A DNA stretch of 64,000 nt, taken from the NCBI RefSeq assembly GCF_031755915.1, contig NC_083388.1, forward strand, positions 26,257,001 to 26,321,000. Direction: 5' to 3'. The position numbers and the translations under genes were made by a program. Source of the stretch: Ziziphus jujuba (lineage: Eukaryota > Streptophyta > Magnoliopsida > Rosales > Rhamnaceae). Shown in pieces: positions 1 to 11,724 of this stretch (the stretch's first letter is position 1; each line of letters starts with the position of its first letter). The notes under the pieces are model-generated. The model was given only the letters and a program-made list of their open reading frames with translations. It had not been told where the DNA came from and did not search any database.

Positions 1-330
1 CTTGCTAGCAATCATCCTATTCCAGTTCATAAACCAGTTGAACTTATGGCCTATACCATTGTTCCTCTTCAATGAGCATTTACATGATATCCACAAAGGT
101 AAATTACGATCGCAATTCCTGAATGCAACAACAGTACAGAGAGCAATACCCAACAAGTTGGAGTGCCAATTTAGAGGAAGCTGGATATTCAGTGAAGATC
201 CCTTTGATGGCCGCGTAAACCAATCTGGAGTTTCATCTCCCTCTGTTTGGTACGTAAACCAATCTGGAATTTCATTTCCTGGACACCAAATTCTTAACGA
301 GGGTGATGCAAAGAATGGAAATTCCTGTCT
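1..330 (-). pseudogene. C-JID (post-LRR jelly-roll) exon of psi1 with duplicated WFT motif
   Basis: The minus strand reads CPGNEIPDWFTYQ, then SLNIQLPL and LLGIALC, the hallmark of the C-terminal jelly-roll/Ig-like domain that follows the LRRs of many TNLs and helps bind effectors. The segment PDWFTYQTEGDE is followed at once by a second TPDWFTRPS, so the CPG...WF loop has been tandemly duplicated (about 190-280). The paralogous C-JID exons at 8244-8960, 9802-11035 and 28415-28972 have only one copy. The rest of the domain lies left of the window. Confidence 0.8.
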
Positions 331-399
331 CATGGATGGAAATGGATTAGAAAGCATTTAAACAATCATTGATCATGGACGAAAAACTTACATTCTATG

Positions 400-405
400 T
401 AAACA

Positions 406-438
<33 letters not shown>

Positions 439-456
439 TAGAAAGAAAGAAAGAAA
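400..456. repeat. Compound microsatellite (TA)n-(GA)n-(GAAA)n
   Basis: A run of TA dinucleotides passes into GA and then GAAA steps. It lies in the predicted intron between the main LRR exon and the C-JID exon of psi1. A related TA/GA tract is at 8805-8840, in the corresponding intron of the 7640-8960 remnant, so the repeat may predate the duplication of the genes. Confidence 0.8.
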
Positions 457-3400
457 CAAACTTACATTCTTAGCTTTTAATGTAGAAGCTGCCATACGCA
501 AAATTCTGATATGTACATCAGCCATTATTCCCCTGCTTGCTTCATGATCCAACATCATACAATTGAAAAATTTTAAATCCAGGCTATGTTGGCATGCATC
601 CGAATTTGCTAAAGAAGTTGATAAAGTTGGGAATTTTTCAAGTTTTGAGCAGCCAAACAAGGAAAAGTGTTCTGTATTGTTTAATTTATTGATGCTGTCT
701 GGTAGAGCTTTAAGCTTGCAGCAGTTGTCAAGGTTCTATTCTGTAAGCCCCTTTAGATTTCCAATGGAAGAGGGTGGCTCTTTAATTCTTGTTTCATCCA
801 AATGGAGGAAGCGTAAACTTTCCAAAAGGCTCTGAGATTTCCGGAATGTATCTCAATTTTGAGCATACAGAGAGAGAAAGAAATGTGAGAGCTTTTAGAT
901 TATAAATGCGAGTAGGGAGACTCTCAAGCCTTTTGCAACCTTTGAGATAAAACTTAACTAGACCAGACAGTTCGTCTACTGATGATGGCACTGCCTTTAT
1001 CGGGGTTCCACTTATATCTAACCGACTTAGAAACCTTGGAAGACTTGGAAACATGTCAATGGATGCGCAGGCAGAGAGACTTAGAGATTTGAGTGAATCC
1101 ATATTACTAGTGCTGCTCGGAAGATTCATAAGGACTTTACCGTTGTGAAGATTCAAAGACTCGAGTTTGTCTAGAGATCCAATCGATGAGGGAACTTCTT
1201 TTATTTCTGTACATCCTTCCAAAACTAACTCTTTTCAAATTCCTGGATAGCTCTGGAAGTTTCTCAAGTTTTGAGCAGCATCTCAGGTTCAAAGAACTGA
1301 GCTTGCAATGATATTGCAGAGTTGGAGGAAGTTGAAGCAAACTTATACAGTATTCAAGATTTATAGTCTCAAGGTTCGGAGCGTGAGCAGCGTCTGGGAT
1401 TTTAGTCAAGTGCTTAGAGTGACTAAGATCCATCTCTATTAACTTCCCAAGATCCTGCAATTAATATTTAAGAAAAGTTATCAAGGCAAATAATAATGGT
1501 CGTGATTGCTTGGCATAGCTCTTTTGAAATTCACACAATGTGGTATTTAATATCATAATTAAATTAGAGCATACCTGAATGCCATTCCAAAGTTCCTCAA
1601 GTTGGCTGTTAGGCATTTGAAGGATAACAATGTTCTCTGGACTAAAATATGATGGCAAAGATTTAAGAGGGTATCCATCCCAATATAGATATGTAAGTGC
1701 ATCAGGAAGGCAATGAAGACCTTGAGGAAATTTCAGTTTGCATTTCTCTTCCTCATCAAAATTATAAATTTTAAGCAACCTTAGATTATGCATCTGTGAG
1801 AAGATTTCAGGGCTCAGAATTATCTCTTTCATCTCAGATGTATTTAGGAATATGCCTTCAACTTTTGCAGATCCCTAGTAAATAAATGAGACATATAGTA
1901 GCATACAAAAACTTCAGTTAAACACTGGAAAACAGTATATCTGGTACCAATTTTTTGTTGCTCATAAAGAAAAGAAAGAAAAGTCCAACTTCTTTAAAAG
2001 GAAAGTCAAGCATCTAGTTCACTTACCCTGTTTCCTTTGAACACATAATGGATATTCTCAGTTTTCCATAATCTACTACGGTCTCCAGGTTGTTTAGTAG
2101 TCTTCTCGGACAATTTCTCTACCCATTTCTTGCAGCAGATCATGCATTCACAGCTTATTGTTGATGATGGTTATGAGAGTCTTATCAATCAAACTTTGTA
2201 TTCCTATGATTGCAAAGAGGTCACAACCATCAAGTATTCTTTCTAAAAAATTTGCATCATATCCTTTGAAGAAACATGCAATATCAAGAAATATATCTTG
2301 TTCCTTATCATCTAACTCACCATAACTTATTTTCAGTACACTTTGAATGTCTTTGTTTGGAACTGCTTCCAGTTTATCCAGTGCACTTTCCCATTCTTCT
2401 TTGCTCCTCGAATAAAGGACAGAGCCTAAAACTTTAATAGCAAATGGATTGCCACATGCATAATCTCCACCCGTTATGAGAGTAACAAATGCTCTGTTCC
2501 CACAGTGTTTCCCTTAAAAGCAATTGAATGTAAAAGATCAAAAGCATCATAATCGTTTAACTCCTCAACTCTGTAAATGTCATCAGCTAGTTGCCTTAGT
2601 ACCTGCACATTTCTAGTTGTTACAATTATTCAACTTCCATAGCCAAACTGATCATGATTCCCAACTAAAAATTCTATCTGACTTGAAATATTGACATCAT
2701 CAACAACAATAATTGGCGCAATCTGTCTTTAATAGATGCTTATTCAACAAATGAGAAGCCCATATTTATTTTTTCTTCCTCTAACAGTTTAGAAAAAAGC
2801 TTTTTTCTTAAATGATTTATTCCATGTTTTTCTGATTCTTCTCCAACATTTTCAGGAAAGTAACACCTTTCAAATTGATAAGACAATTGGTTAAGTACAG
2901 CACCAGCAAGGGTGGTATTGCCTATACCACCCATGCCCCAAATACCTACAACTCGAACATCTGGGGAATCCATACGTAATAAGGACTTGATTTTCTTTAT
3001 ACGCTCTTCAATTCCAACCAGACCCTTTACTTCACTTATTGACAACTTGTAATTCAACTTCTTCAAAATGTCTTTAACAATTCCCTCAATCAACTTGGAC
3101 TCGGGCCTACCATAAAAGTAATCAAAATACTTAGAGAACATGTTAGGAATATATACATATATCTATATGGCAGGGAAAAAATATGAATAATATAGCTTGT
3201 AGAACGATCAAAGGTTCTATGGGATAAATAGAAAAAAAACTAAGTTTTAAAGAGTTATACATACTTGGTGACCAGTGAATCCCACCCAGATAGATTGGCT
3301 GCTTCTGTCAGAGCAGCCCTCCATTGATGCACTTTGTTCATCCTGTTCTGGAAACGTTCTTCAAGTTTAGTAAATGCAACTGCATAACTGCCCTTCTATT

Positions 3401-3761
3401 TCCGTACATGGGATGGATCTAGGCGATAAAAAACAGGTATCATAATCTGTCCTTTTTCCCTGCATTCAAGAATTTGAACAAGCTCATCCAAGTACCAAGT
3501 GGAAGAAGAATAGTTTTCAGAGAAAATGATTACTGAAAGCATTGCTTCCTTGATTACTTTCACAAGTGCTGGTGAAATTTCATCACCTCTTTCAAGTCTG
3601 TCATCTATGAATGTATGCACCTTCTTCCTACATAAAGCTTCATAAAGATGGCTGGTAAAGTTATCACGGGTGTCCAGTCCCCTGAAACTAACAAAAACAA
3701 CATACTTCTCTTGGGGACGGATATAAGAATAAGAAGAAGAAGAAGAGGAAGCCATATTCAA

Positions 3762-5911
3762 ACACTGCTAATCCAGCCAGAACTATGACAAAAAATGCCA
3801 AACTAGTTTAATTTAAAAAGAAAAAAAAAATGAAAAAGCACCAACCAGAGGTTAAATTACTAACTACTTGGACTTTCTTAGATACTTCCTAGCCTCGTTT
3901 ATTCAGAGAAAGAAATTTAGTTGAAATTACAGTGCAACTTTAATTAGAATAAAATATGATGTTGATGACTTTTTAAGTTGGGAAACTTGCTAAAAAGAAA
4001 AAAAGTAAAAAGAGAATGAAATTTATAGGACTTGAGAGCTGTTGAAATCCAAATCCCAACGAACTAATTAATCTGATATTGCTAAACAACAAATTACTAG
4101 TCTAGGTTTCAGTGACTGTGAATGCCTGTCGGCCATGTGCCAATAAATTAAACAAAGACGCTAATCGCATCATCTCTTTTGGTAGGCCGGTGGATGCATC
4201 TTTTTCTTCCTTTTTCATACACAATACGTGCCATTGCATGGTTGAAAGTGATAGGATCAATTTTCTTTTTCAATTTGTTTATGAAACTCCATTAGTGTCC
4301 CATATACCCCGGGTTTAAAAATCAAAATCCATCCCTTCTTTGATTAAAGAAACTAGAAAGGCCCATTAATTGGTTAACATTCTTAATTAATACTATTAGT
4401 GCTTAGGAGTTAGGGCTACATAGGATAATCCAGACCCTACATACTTGTCAGATATATGGTCAAAAGTGTCATCAGCTAATACCAACGACTAGGTTACACT
4501 GGTACAAATGTACGTTGGACATTGTAATATATTGTACGTGTTTTCCAAGTATTATTTTTTTTTCCTGCAATTTCAGAAGAGATAGATTAAACCCATTTTG
4601 AAATAAAATAAAATAAAAAAATAGATTATACTCTTTATTTCTTTTTAAATACAAGAAATGGAGTGTACAACTTTGTTGCAATGCACATGACAAAAGCGCA
4701 AACAGGCCTAGCCTTCAAATATATATTCATTGATATGATGACGAGCAGCTATTTTCCCTCAAAACAAAAACCATAATCATCCGGTGCCCCTGCTTAATTA
4801 GAACAGCAAATATTTGCCTTTGGCTTCCATTAACAATTCTTTGTTTCGAGTGCTACATAAAACCAGAAGGCTAATAAATATAATGAGAGAATAGTAATGC
4901 TATATTAAAGAGATTAAAAGAAGAAAAAGAAGAGGAAGGCATATTAATCTCCTTCAAATCTATATGTTAAGACATGCAAACTATGATTATAAACTTGCAA
5001 TTCAAGTTAAAAGTGCTTGGCCTTGCTTGGGTAACTTCATTGTTCCTTCAAGGAAGAAGCAGAGTACCTTTTAGAATGCTTACCACATACGAAATAATTA
5101 AAATTGCGAGTATAAATTCTATTGCGTAATTACCAAAAATAAAAATGTAAAGGGAACATAGTTCTGTGGACTTGAAAGTTCTTGAAATCTAAATGCCAGT
5201 AAACCAAAAATAATCTCTTTCAAAACAATTAGTGGAATATGTTTGACTCCCCCTGTTAAACATGATATTGTCAATGTAGGCCATAAGGCAATAAAGATGC
5301 TTTTTGATGCTTTATTTTTAGGCCCGTGAAATTTTATTCTTTTTTTTTTTTTTACAAATATATGAAAGTTTCTGATCATACTCCATTTTCTATATAAGTA
5401 TATGTGCCTCTTACTGAGATTAAAGTTTTGGGATCTTATCCTTTTTCATTTATTCATCAATGATAGTTTTCCACAGCATTATTATCACCTTCTTTTATTA
5501 GTGCTGTTGGACTCCATAGGATATCTAGACCATACATACTGTCTAAAAATATGCTTCAAGGACCAATGTAGATCTTTCATATGAAGGAGTATTTTATAGA
5601 GTCTACCCTGACTTATCCTATTCCTATAGTTTTAATCTTTCTAGTTCGTTGTTAACTGTTTTAAGTTCATCAAGATTAGTTGGACTGGAATTTGAAGGAA
5701 AATATTTCGAAGGGTATCGTTAGTCATTACTAATGGAGATATCTAAGTCATTACTAAGTGTATCAGGGAGGGACTTGAGAAGATGTACTATGCACTACTT
5801 GATATAACCTTTGAGAAATCTCAGATTATACAAATTGAGAAGACTACTAAGACTCGTCAAATACACATGGAATAAGCCTTTGACTAGTACACTTCTCTGA
5901 AATCTAAATGA
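3762..5911. other. TNL intergenic spacer, no gene seen
   Basis: This stretch lies between the TIR exon of psi1 and the next TNL tail. I see no protein family in the short open frames. From about 4960 on it is collinear with 39880-40700, and 4680-4860 is collinear with 27540-27850. It is therefore a duplicated TNL spacer rather than unique DNA. Confidence 0.6.
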
Positions 5912-6440
5912 TCAAGAACAAAATGCATATGAGATGTAGAAAAACCAGTGAAGGAATGGTGTTCTCTTTAGAAATTGAATTAGTCTTTTATTAATAGCAC
6001 ACCTCAATCTATTTACAATTCTATTGCAAATATTAGAACCATCCAAAGAATAAATTACCTGCTGTTTATTGAAGGAAATTGACTTTTCCTTCATTCTTTT
6101 TCAGCTTTGCATGAAAACCAAAAATAGCAGCATAAGATCAACATCATAATTATTATTTCTTCCCTAATTATTTTAGGATGTGTTTTCTCTTTTTCTTCCT
6201 TTTCCTCGTCCAAGTAATAGTCATCAAATTCTCTTAGGATTTGGTTTGCTATTTCTTTGTCCTCATCGGAGCTTATAAAACGCATAGTCCTACTTACACT
6301 GCCACTTCCTCTGCCACTGGCTTCAACTCATCCGGAGTCTCTTAGCTATAATGACATCAAAACTCTCCGCATCCTAGGCATATATAGCATATACAGATAA
6401 ACTATGTTATTTTGTTGAAGTGCCTCGATTTTTGACATTA
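5912..6440 (-). pseudogene. TNL 3'-end remnant A (C-JID end plus C-terminal tail)
   Basis: Read on the minus strand, the region near 6290-6400 gives Y-A-stop-D-A-E-S-F-D, the closing YAQDAE-type motif of a TNL C-JID with Gln changed to a stop. It is followed at 6091-6285 by a charged tail (EEKEEKEKTHP) and a hydrophobic run (IIIMMLILCCYF). The same charged plus hydrophobic tail is found at 41015-41255 and, more decayed, at 28260-28415, so it belongs to this TNL subfamily. No LRR or NB-ARC accompanies it. It is the relic of a TNL otherwise deleted between psi1 and psi2. Confidence 0.7.
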
Positions 6441-6576
6441 TGAATGCTAAGGGGGCAGAGGCTATGGCCTCTTTGTAATTTCCTGTGGGATTCTTTTGGC
6501 CTTAATGCAATTTTGTTTTTTTGGGTAAGAGGCTTTAATACATTGGTATTTACCCAAAACATATATGTATGTCTCC

Positions 6577-6577
<1 letters not shown>

Positions 6578-6607
<30 letters not shown>

Positions 6608-6700
6608 CGCGCATATATACGGGCATTGTAGAACTCTGTATAACTATGTATACACACTATTTCTCATTGTAGAACTCTGTATAAATATATATACACACAC

Positions 6701-6735
<35 letters not shown>
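6578..6735. repeat. Microsatellites (TG)n and (TC)n with short duplicated spacer
   Basis: A GT/TG tract near 6578-6605 and a TC tract near 6701-6733 flank two copies of a short segment reading TTGTAGAACTCTGTATAA (about 6626 and 6668). No gene is associated. The open frame running across it is low complexity. Confidence 0.85.
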
Positions 6736-6736
<1 letters not shown>

Positions 6737-7639
6737 AAAACTTGATCATGGCAGTGAACCCTTTACACGTTTTCAATTCTAATTCTCTGCATAACATCAT
6801 ATTGTCAGATTGAACACTATTTTGTATTTACATGATATTCTAAAGTCATAGTTCGTACGCAAGCCATGAGGAAAACCGAGGTCAATACTCAAAGCAAAAT
6901 AGATGAAAATACAACTTTAGCGATAAATGCAACTTAAGTCTTTATTTTGGAAACCTCGCAAGCAAAAAGTATCTTCAACTTCCACTATTAAGAAATCCTA
7001 ACTTGATCAGAATTACATCAATATACATGTATAAGGGAGTGTTCATGAACCAACATATTTCATAAAAAAAAAATCTTTGACAAATAATCTTAGTCTGAGC
7101 AAATATATACAATTAGAGCATCTCAAATTTATCACAAACTAAATTATATATATGTGAGCGAGGTTAGGATCCAAAAATAGGACTAACTTGACTGACACTT
7201 TAGGATGAGGCTCATCGGATTATTTACAAGTGGTATTCTAGACATGACTAGGCTTGAACCACCAATTGACCATGACTCACTAAAGAAAGTAAAGGTGTCT
7301 TATAGGACACAGTTCAAATGAACATGATGGATTGTAGAGTCTCATTTCGATCATGGATTGCTTTAACAATGATAAGAGTAAAAAATAAATAGTTAAAATA
7401 GAAGGACCGTAATAATATGCATACTAGATGGCATAAGCAATTGACAAACTTTCCTTTCCTTTGCTTTACTCTGGTGTTTTTATTCTCCCTTAGCACAACA
7501 AAGTAGAACTTTTTTCATTTAATGTAAGCCAAACACAATTTAAGTTGGTTTTAGAGTCCAAAAGAAACATAAGAATCTAATTAAAGCTTAAATCGACACT
7601 AGAATGATGAATACGAATCACCTACGTTGGTATACAGAA
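6736..7639. other. AT-rich spacer without recognisable gene
   Basis: The open frames are short and match no family I recognise. I see no terminal repeats or target duplications. Confidence 0.5.
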
Positions 7640-8960
7640 CACAAGATGATTTTTTCTATTTTCAAATTCTCTTAGGATCTGGTACATCATCTTCTTTTTC
7701 ATAAAAGTTGACAATAAACACATTTCCACTGGCCTCAAATGTGAAGTCCAGCCGCACCACACTGCACCGACAGTGTGAAACCAGCAGTTCACCATTTTTG
7801 ACAATAGCCATTGCTGCATTTAACACCGAACTCCAACTTGCTCAACAATTGTGGGCAATGGCAGAGGTCGGTGCTGAATGTCAGAACCGATTGAAAATGG
7901 TGAACATGCAGCCAAATTTGTGAGCCTATAAATAGGCTCCATCTCGTGGTTTTCATTCAAGCGGTGCAACCTCAATATCACCCAAGTGAGGAGTGTTGAG
8001 AGTAGTGTTTAAGTTTCAGAGAGAGCTTGAGAGAAGAGTGAGCAATTCCAGAGAAAATTTGATAGTGTGGAGAGAGGTTCCACGTGAGAATTCTCCAAGA
8101 GAGATGTTTTTATTTTTGTAATTTTATTTCCAAATGAGTAATAGAATTAATTTTTATTTTTCTTCTCACATTTCTTCTCTAAAGTGGTCAGAAAACCACA
8201 ACATCAAACTCATTCTGGTTGTGTCTTTTAGCTTTAACTGCTTCTACCGTTGGTTTCCTAACATGATAAATGATAGCAAATCACTCTGCATATATTGGGC
8301 ATATAATAAGCCGATCCCACTCTTTTTTACAATTGAACTATTTCCTGACCTATTAGATGCGTTGAATTTAAATGAGGCATTCCAAACAGAGAACCAATAA
8401 TCAGCTTTTTTCTCATTAAAATCCTGAGAGATACAGGAATATGTGATCAGAATTAGCAATTCCTCTTGTGTCATTATTTTTATCCCATCCATTTACACTC
8501 AAACAAAAATGGAGGTATTGACCATCATTTATCTCCAATAAGAGATGGTATGAAATCCACAGACTCCAATAAATAAGGCAATCCTAGAATGCAACAACAG
8601 CGCATAGAGCAAGACCCAAGAAGTTGGTGGCCAATGAAGAGGAAGCTTGATATTCATTGAAGACCACTAAGTTTGGAACGTAAACCAATCAAGAATTTCA
8701 TTTCCTGGACAAGAAACTCTAATTGAAGGCTGTGAAATCCTTGCATCATGGATGAAAATAAATTAGAAAGCATATATATGGATGTGTTTGTATGGTGTAT
8801 GTGTGTATGTATATATATACATATAGAGAGAGAGAGAGAAACATACACTTTCAACTTTTAATAAAAAAGTTGCTATACGCAAGACGTTCTTTCTGTACAT
8901 CAGCCATTATCCGCCTACATGCTTCCTGTTCCAATTCCAGGCAATTTAAAATAAAACTTT
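7640..8960 (-). pseudogene. TNL 3'-end remnant B (C-JID exon and tail, split by an insertion-like block)
   Basis: From right to left on the minus strand: an exon end at about 8880-8945 (NCLELEQEACRRIMADVQ, the conserved segment preceding the C-JID in this cluster); a decayed C-JID start at 8654-8730 (CPGNEILDWF, with a stop soon after); a later C-JID part at 8244-8492 (VKKSGIGLLYAQ); and a tail motif QILREFEN near 7665-7690. A block of about 500 bp (7722-8235) separates the tail from the domain. Nothing of the LRR or NB-ARC remains. It is a separate relic from psi2, whose own C-JID end is at 9553-9789. Confidence 0.7.
7722..8235 (+). other. Promoter- or LTR-like insertion with TATA box inside remnant B
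   Basis: This block has no TNL similarity and higher GC than its surroundings. It contains a canonical TATA sequence CTATAAATAGG at about 7926-7936, followed by a purine-rich leader with many GAGAG steps. CACATTTC occurs at both edges (about 7719 and 8167). I see no terminal inverted repeats and no coding region. A solo LTR is one reading, with TATA in U3 and a leader in R/U5. A transposed promoter is another. Confidence 0.35.
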
Positions 8961-9552
8961 TTTAAATAAAAGCAACCTTACCTTCTTCAAAAGGAGCTGG
9001 AATCATGGCAAGCAAGAACTCTACAGTGCCTCTTGGATGCAAACAATCGACTTTTTCATTACAATGAAAATGCTACTTTCATTAAACTTGTATGACATAT
9101 ATACATGTATACACTTGTACGTGTGATTGATTCATCATAAAGCTGGACTTCCAGCAAAGGAGTAAGGTTCTGAACTCCAAACTTGAATTCAATAAGTTAA
9201 AGATATATAATAGATATAATCACAAAGTGAACAAAAGATGTTAATCCTATTAGGAAACAGCATAGGATTTGAGTGAGTCTGCTAAGTGCTAACAGCTATG
9301 TGAGCAGCAAGTGTGAGATAATAAGCCCTAAGAAGTTAACAATAATTCTTCTCCTCTGTGTCTGGTCCTCTTTCTGGCTAAGCATAAAAAGTAGAAAAAT
9401 TTGCATTTAATGCATACTAAATACGATTTGGAAAGCTATTAATGAGCAACAAAGGAAATTAAAAAAAAAAGAAAAACAAAAAAAAAAAGAAAAACTAAGC
9501 TCAAATGGATACCAGAATGGAAGAGAATATGACTTACCTTTTAGCATTCAGG
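8961..9552. other. Spacer, no gene seen
   Basis: AT-rich sequence with an A-rich low-complexity tract at about 9460-9495. No conserved frame or repeat boundary was seen. Confidence 0.5.
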
Positions 9553-9861
9553 TCATCTTCTTCTTCTTTTATGTTGTAGAAAACCATTTTGTTTGAACGC
9601 ATTCTGACGTCTCTTAGTACCTTCCACTATTAGTTCCCTGCCATCTTGATCAATGATACCAAATCTCTCTGCATCTTGGGCATATGGTAGGCTAAACCGA
9701 CACTTTTTGATGGTTGAACGATCAATATGTATGAAAAAGTAAAATGAGGAATAGTGGCTTTCAGGTTGCTTACGAATCTTGTCAAACATGCCATGGTCAT
9801 ATCACATGAACAAATTATATGAATTCACAACTCCTCTTATGTCCTCATCCATCTTCAAGCC

Positions 9862-11021
9862 CTTCACAAACCAACAGAATATGTTTGATCCATATCCATC
9901 ATTTTTTTCCCTAAACGAGAAGTAAAATAAGATAGTTAGATCCCCACCATCACTGGTAAAGTTCTGAAATCCTACAACAGCACATAGAGCAATACCTAAA
10001 AAGTTGGCATCATTCCGATTTAGAGGAAGCTGGATATTCATCATTGAAGGTCCATTACATTGGTAGGTGAACCACTCAGGAATTTCGTTTCCTGGACAAA
10101 AAATTCTTATTGAAGGTTCTATATTAAAATGAAATCCCCATTCTGGTGGGAATAGTGTTTCAATTTTTAGTGATAAACTTGCCATACGCAAAATCCTCAT
10201 ATGTGAATCAGCCAGTATCCTCCTACGTGTTTCTTGATCCAATTTTAGATAGTTAAAAAATGAAAGCTACGTGCTTCTTGATCCAATTTTAGATAGTTAA
10301 AAAATGAAAGGTCTTTCTTGTTGTTTAATTTGGATGGAATACCGCTGTCTTCACATTCACTAGGTATTCTAGGCATTTGGTCGTCGTAAGAGGAAATATG
10401 TGAAATAGCACTTAATATTTTAGTAATGCTGTAAGGGAGAACCTCAAGGTTCTTGCAATCTTCCAGCTCTTCACAAACCAACAGAATATGTTTGATCCAT
10501 ATCCATCATTTTTTTCCCTAAACGAGAAGTAGAATAAGATAGTTAGATCCCCACCATCACTGGTAAAGTTCTGAAATCCTACAACAGCACATAGAGCAAT
10601 ACCTAAAAAGTTGGCATCATTCCGATTTAGAGGAAGCTGGATATTCATCATTGAAGGTCCATTACATTGGTAGGTGAACCACTCAGGAATTTCGTTTCCT
10701 GGACAAAAAATTCTTATTGAAGGTTCTATATTAAAACGAAATCCCCATTCTGGTGGGAATAGTGTTTCAATTTTTAGTGATAAACTTGCCATACGCAAAA
10801 TCCTCATCTGTGAATTAGCCAGTATCCTCCTATGTGCTTCTTGATCCAATTTTAGACAGTTAAAAAATGAAAGGTCTTTCTTGTTGATTAATTTGGATGG
10901 AATACCGCTGTCTTCACATTCACTATGTATTCCAGGCATTTGGTCGTCGTAAGAGGAAATATGTGAAATAGCACTTAATATTTTAGTAATGCTGTAACGG
11001 AGAACCTCAAGGTTCTTGCAC
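9862..11021. repeat. Tandem duplication of LRR-end/C-JID exon in psi2 (~600-bp units)
   Basis: Sequence from 9862 recurs from 10469, an offset of 607 bp, with few differences. It covers the segment before the C-JID and the C-JID start (CPGNEIPEWFTYQCNGPS in both). The left copy also carries a nested direct duplication of about 44 bp (about 10226-10268 and 10269-10312). The left copy alone continues into the C-JID end at 9553-9789. The low divergence points to a late event, after the gene was already a pseudogene or close to it. Confidence 0.85.
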
Positions 11022-11724
11022 ATAACCAAGTTCAATTCTCCCAGCTAGCTTAGATTTTCAATCGAAATAGGTAGCTGTTTTATTCCTGTTCCATCTAGAT
11101 GGAGACAGTGTAAACATTCCATTGGCTCCCAGATTTGTGGTAAGTATTCCAATTTTGAGCAACCAGATAGAGAAAGAAAGCTGAGAGATTTTAGATTACA
11201 AATCCTAGCAGAGAGACTCTCAAGCCATTTGCAATCTTTTAAGATTGCATTTAACAAGACCAGCGAGCTGATCAATGGATAAAGGCACTGCTTTTATGTT
11301 TGTCCCACTTAAATCTAACTCACTTAGAAATCTTGGAAGATTTGGAAATATGCCAATGGATGTGCAGCCAGATAGACTGAGAAATTTGACGGACTTCATA
11401 TTACATATGCTCCTTGGAAGACTCATAAGGTCTCTACAGTTCTGAAGATCCAAGGACTTAAGTTTGTCCAGAGATTTAATTGATGAAGGCAGTTCTCTTA
11501 TTGCTGCACATCCCTTCAAAACTAAGTCTTTGATATTCCTAGATACCTCTGGAAGTTTTTCAAGTTTTGAAAAGCATCTCAGATTTAGAGAACTAAGCTT
11601 GTCATTGTATTGGAAAGACGAAGGAAGTTTAAGCAGGCTTCTACAGTATTTAAGAGTTAAAGTCTCCAAGTTTGAAGCGTGAGAGAGATCTGGGATTTGA
11701 ATCAAGTGCATAGAGTGACTAAGA

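Larger units (their letters stand above)
1..3761 (-). pseudogene. TNL immune receptor pseudogene psi1 (TIR-NB-ARC-LRR-C-JID), cut by left edge
   Basis: TNLs are intracellular receptors that sense pathogen effectors and signal through TIR NADase activity. Apparent exons: TIR 3265-3761, NB-ARC 2027-3106, first LRR exon 1575-1874, main LRR exon about 466-1454, C-JID 1-330 and beyond the edge. Splice donors and acceptors are visible at most junctions. The TIR starts with a Ser-rich leader and reads VSFRG, then STWYLDEL. Lesions: TAG replaces Gln after the DPSHVRK motif (3393-3395); the P-loop is GMGGIGNTT, so the ATP-binding Lys is Asn; the kinase-2 region (VVDDV) is reached only after a stop and frame change near 2740; TGA replaces the Arg of the RNBS-B motif; TGA stands before MHD; the LRR changes frame near 1220. 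It is clearly a TNL and clearly non-functional as a full-length receptor. Confidence 0.93.

Noticed and set aside
6444..6782. 112-codon plus-strand frame
   Set aside because: Built largely from TG and TC dinucleotide repeats; no domain and no codon signal.
7719..8174. hAT-type 8-bp target duplication (CACATTTC) around the TATA-bearing insert
   Set aside because: No terminal inverted repeats are present, and the octamer is AT/C-rich and likely by chance in this region.
8654..8854. 66-codon minus-strand frame with Ser/Leu and Ile/His runs
   Set aside because: It is the wrong frame over a C-JID relic and a TA/GA microsatellite; the TNL frame explains the sequence better.
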